Source: a virus. From it: 41,369 bases of DNA. A model generated the notes under the pieces. That model saw only the letters and a list, made by a program, of their open reading frames with translations. It did not search any database and was not told the origin of the DNA. Within the stretch, counting starts at the first letter, position 1. Each line of letters opens with the position of its first letter. A program made the position numbers and the translations under genes. Below, in pieces: positions 39,351 to 41,369 of this stretch. Location of the stretch: the IMG/VR virus record IMGVR_UViG_3300006622_000024, positions 1-41,369 of that record; one strand, 5' to 3'.

Positions 39351-40778
39351 CTTAACTAAGGTAAATGTTCCTCCATTATTCTTCCAATAAGCTACTCTAG
39401 TAGTACTAGCAATATCTTCATGAGAAGGAAAAGATGGCATCAAATCAAAATCACCATCATTGTCAATATCTATAATTTGTAAATCATATGACATTCCTAC
39501 ATCTCCAGGTTGTTGTTGAGAAAAAGGACCGTTTGCTCCTGAATGCATTTGTACAGGATTAGTAACATAGTATGATGTTTTATCCATCCACCCTTGACCG
39601 TTTAAATTCTTATATACTTTTATACCCCATCCAGCGTAGTCGTAAGTTTCTATCATTACCATTTCCGGAAAGCCATCGTAATCTAAATCTACAAAATTAC
39701 TTCCAAGCTGTGAGCTAGTATTAACATTAGCTAAAGTAGCTTCAATTGGAGTAGTAATAGGAATATGAAATCCATTATTTAAACTAAAGTCTCCAGAACC
39801 ATCTCCATACCATACTTGAATATCATTTGGTCTGTAGTTTGTAGAATCGTATAAGGATACCTGACCTTGGTCTGGAGTATTCCCGTTTGAGTATCCTGAA
39901 ATGATATCTAAATGATTATCTCCATTAACATCGAATGCTGCAATAGAAGTAAATATCATATCAGATCTAGAATTATGATTTAGAAATTCAACACTTTCAG
40001 CTAGATTAGTATTAGATGAAGTAAAGTTTCCATTACCGTCATTGAAATGAAATATAGGAACTGATATGTGATCAAAAGAACCGTACTTCCATTCAGGAGA
40101 GATAATATCTATATCTCCATCATTATCTAAATCACCTGTAGCTATATCATGAACTGAGGTAGGATCACCAACGGTAACTTCTGTAATGTTATTTTCCGAT
40201 AGATAAGTAATTATTAGAGGGTAATGATCTGTATAGTATCCTCCATTACCATCAGAGTGATGATTAGAGTTCTGCCATAAAAGTTCTAAGATACCATCTC
40301 CATTAAAATCATTTATCTCAAAACCAGCAGCAAACCAAATAGGACTTTCAAAGTATGTAGGAGTAGAATTAACATCTTCATAATTAGGCCACCATACCCA
40401 TCTACCAGGACCTGAGACATATCCTACTGAAGTTGCAGGAGATATATTTACCATCCATCCAAATAAATCTAAGTCACCATCTCCATCGTAGTCAAATAAT
40501 GCGTAAGATTGATCTCCTAATAAGTATACTTCTGTTTCACCATTATAGATATTTATCTTCTCTTCCATTTCTTCTCTAGAAAGAAACCTTCCAGAACTGA
40601 CCCTATTAAATACATTCTTACCGGTTGATTGATTTATGTAACTGTAATTAGGGTAACCATAATTCCCTAAGGTTGTCTCAACTGGAGGTTCTGGATCAAT
40701 TATGACTACGTCCTCTAGTTCTTCTTTACAACATCCTGATAAAAGGATAAGTGATAGTAATATTAATATTCTTTTCAT
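39339..40778 (-). CDS. Surface lipoprotein with FG-GAP/VCBS repeats
   Basis: A 479-residue protein when started at the ATG at 40776-40778 (MKRILILLSLILLSGC). The longer start at 40817 would put 13 residues before the signal peptide and overlap the upstream gene more. Lipobox LSGC gives Cys16, followed by CKEELED, which fits the X-K-(D/E)2 surface-export signal known from Bacteroidota. Six Ca-binding DxDxDG-type loops follow (DYDGDGDLDL, DFNGDGILEL, DLDNDGDIDI, DVNGDNHLDI, DLDYDGFPEM, DIDNDGDFDL), as in integrin-like beta propellers. Display on the infected cell is likely; adhesion or exclusion is conjecture. Confidence 0.85.
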   Translation of the reverse strand: MKRILILLSLILLSGCCKEELEDVVIIDPEPPVETTLGNYGYPNYSYINQSTGKNVFNRVSSGRFLSREEMEEKINIYNGETEVYLLGDQSYALFDYDGDGDLDLFGWMVNISPATSVGYVSGPGRWVWWPNYEDVNSTPTYFESPIWFAAGFEINDFNGDGILELLWQNSNHHSDGNGGYYTDHYPLIITYLSENNITEVTVGDPTSVHDIATGDLDNDGDIDIISPEWKYGSFDHISVPIFHFNDGNGNFTSSNTNLAESVEFLNHNSRSDMIFTSIAAFDVNGDNHLDIISGYSNGNTPDQGQVSLYDSTNYRPNDIQVWYGDGSGDFSLNNGFHIPITTPIEATLANVNTSSQLGSNFVDLDYDGFPEMVMIETYDYAGWGIKVYKNLNGQGWMDKTSYYVTNPVQMHSGANGPFSQQQPGDVGMSYDLQIIDIDNDGDFDLMPSFPSHEDIASTTRVAYWKNNGGTFTLVKLDN

Positions 40779-41011
40779 ACGCTTATAGACTTTTCTTTTT
40801 CGACTACAGTTAACCATAACTCATTATAAGCTTCTGCTGCTCCAGGAGCAAATGTCCATAGCTGATCACCAAACATCTTTCCAGCAGGAGTTGAGTATTG
40901 TTTAGCAAAATTATTAACCATTCTTTTAGCTCCTTCAATATGAGCTTCCGTAACACAAGACTCTATAACTTTTTGAATCTTGAGAACTGCAATTGTTAAA
41001 TTTGTAGTCAT
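40775..41011 (-). CDS. Small hypothetical protein
   Basis: A 78-residue helical protein starting MTTNLTIAVLKIQKVIESCV with FAPGAAEAYNELWLTVVEKE at the end. Its TGA overlaps the lipoprotein ATG (ATGA), so it is co-translated. It is the first gene after the tRNA cluster and may be transcribed with it. No family is recognised. Confidence 0.72.
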   Translation of the reverse strand: MTTNLTIAVLKIQKVIESCVTEAHIEGAKRMVNNFAKQYSTPAGKMFGDQLWTFAPGAAEAYNELWLTVVEKEKSISV

Positions 41012-41030
41012 ATCTTCTTTTTTAAATTAG

Positions 41031-41115
41031 TACCTCGGGCCGGGGTCGAACCGGCACGGCCTTTCAGGCCACAGGATTTTAAGTCCGGCGTGTCTACCAA
41101 TTCCACCACCGAGGC
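41031..41115 (-). tRNA. tRNA-Leu (anticodon TAA)
   Basis: Minus-strand cloverleaf of 85 nt. The acceptor GCCTCGG pairs with CCGAGGT (one G-T), the anticodon loop is CTTAAAA (anticodon TAA) and a long variable arm identifies a type II tRNA. The T arm has GGTTCGACC. CCA is not encoded. It reads TTA codons, which dominate Leu usage in this A/T-rich phage. Confidence 0.92.
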
Positions 41116-41131
41116 ATTTCCTATTACTAGG

Positions 41132-41205
41132 TGGACCCTACAGGGCTTGAACCTGTGACCTACTGATTATGAGTCAGTTGCTCTAACCATCTGAGCTAAG
41201 AGTCC
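41132..41205 (-). tRNA. tRNA with CAT anticodon (Met, or Ile2 after lysidine)
   Basis: Minus-strand cloverleaf of 74 nt. Acceptor GGACTCT pairs with AGGGTCC (one T-G), the anticodon arm is ACTGA-CTCATAA-TCAGT and the T arm contains GGTTCAAGCC. CAT may be elongator Met or, if modified by TilS, Ile for ATA. The body does not clearly separate these. CCA is not encoded. Confidence 0.9.
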
Positions 41206-41210
41206 TAAAA

Positions 41211-41348
41211 GCTAAGGGGAGGGACTCGAACCCTCGTCCTCTTCGACCTTACAATTGGTATATGCATCTACTTGCTCAGGTAAATTACTCCCTCGCTTTC
41301 CATCGTAAGTTATGCCGAAGTGTTCTACCTACTGAACTACCCCGTTAG
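41211..41348 (-). tRNA. tRNA-like gene with about 63-nt insertion in the anticodon loop
   Basis: On the minus strand the D arm GTTC-AGTAGGTA-GAAC, a five-pair anticodon stem CTTCG/CGAAG, a five-base variable loop AGGAC and T arm GAGGG-TTCGAGT-CCCTC are all in place. Between the two anticodon-stem strands are 70 nt in place of 7. The insertion extends the stem (CTTCGGC pairs with GTCGAAG, then CTTAC with GTAAG after a 4-nt bulge). The acceptor is imperfect: CTAA-CG-GGG against CCCTTAG, with two extra bases. It could be an intron-bearing, degenerate or repurposed tRNA. No anticodon can be assigned. Confidence 0.6.
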
Positions 41349-41369
41349 TGAACCGAGCAGGATTCGAAC
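41349..41369 (-). tRNA. 3' end of a tRNA cut by the window edge
   Basis: Minus-strand GTTCGAATCCTGC is the T loop and 3' T-stem strand, followed by acceptor strand TCGGTTC and discriminator A. The rest lies outside the window. It abuts the interrupted tRNA with no spacer. CCA is not encoded and the amino acid is unknown. Confidence 0.7.

Noticed and set aside
39339-40817. Upstream start for the FG-GAP lipoprotein
   Set aside because: The first 13 residues (MVNCSRKRKVYKR) would precede a complete signal peptide; the ATG at 40778 overlaps the upstream stop as ATGA.
41211-41348. tmRNA or group I intron in the interrupted tRNA
   Set aside because: There is no tag-reading frame or tmRNA-like end pairing, and 63 nt is far below the size of a self-splicing group I core.

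Overview
This window is a low-GC (roughly one third G+C) stretch of a T4-like (Straboviridae/Kyanoviridae-type core) tailed phage with a contractile tail. The T4 core signature is direct: a gp55-type late sigma factor, a gp61-type primase, gp5-, gp6- and gp25-like baseplate proteins, and S74-chaperoned tail fibres. Three points suggest a Bacteroidota host, probably a marine flavobacterium. Nine promoter-like sites have the form TTG(C/G/T)-N19-TAnnTT, which resembles the Bacteroidota -33/-7 promoter. The window encodes three lipoproteins, one with a Cys-Cys-Lys-Glu-Glu start like a Bacteroidota surface-export signal. The Tyr/Trp/Asn-rich lipoprotein is also of a flavobacterial style. The host is an inference.

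Layout. Almost everything is on the minus strand, so transcription runs from high to low coordinates. At 41.35-41.03 kb there is a tRNA cluster: an edge-truncated tRNA, a tRNA-like gene whose anticodon loop carries a large insertion, tRNA-Met (or Ile2) and tRNA-Leu(TAA). At 41.0-30.8 kb lies an accessory region of small genes. Many of its units start with the repeated TTG-N19-TAnnTT promoter and an AAAGGTTATG start context. It holds an FG-GAP lipoprotein, a DenV/MSMEG_6728-like protein, a zincin, a RecA-fold ATPase, a papain-like peptidase, an SGNH hydrolase, a T5orf172/GIY-YIG protein and a second lipoprotein. Two tiny genes at 33.3-33.6 kb are the only convincing plus-strand genes. GC-rich palindromic elements lie at 31.3, 34.7 and 35.25 kb, two of them inside coding sequence.

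At 30.6-28.5 kb are an HD-domain hydrolase, a small membrane protein, the late sigma factor and a small acidic protein. At 28.5-11.8 kb is the virion block: central spike, hub-like protein, gp25, gp6, a DNRLRE-like protein, a 1040-residue gp7-sized protein, further baseplate or fibre proteins with shared C-terminal modules, two S74 fibres and a SegE-like GIY-YIG protein. At 11.8-8.3 kb are virion-type proteins, a cupin-like protein and two adjacent sulfotransferase-like genes. At 8.3-0 kb are small proteins, primase, a PD-(D/E)XK nuclease, an aromatic lipoprotein that overlaps a P-loop kinase for 245 bp, a nucleotidyltransferase with two HExxH regions, a HAD phosphatase, a zinc-ribbon protein and small basic proteins.

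Two themes tie the genes together. First, at least six unrelated proteins begin with a short MKLxxIILE-like leader ending in (I/L)xE. That resembles the capsid-targeting and prohead-protease cleavage signal of T4 internal head proteins, so a kinase and several small proteins may be packaged and injected. Second, the lipoproteins, sulfotransferases and several peptidase-fold proteins suggest investment in remodelling the host envelope or proteome. Two putative promoter classes separate the accessory and replication genes (TTG-N19-TAnnTT) from units that begin with CTATTTAT(A).
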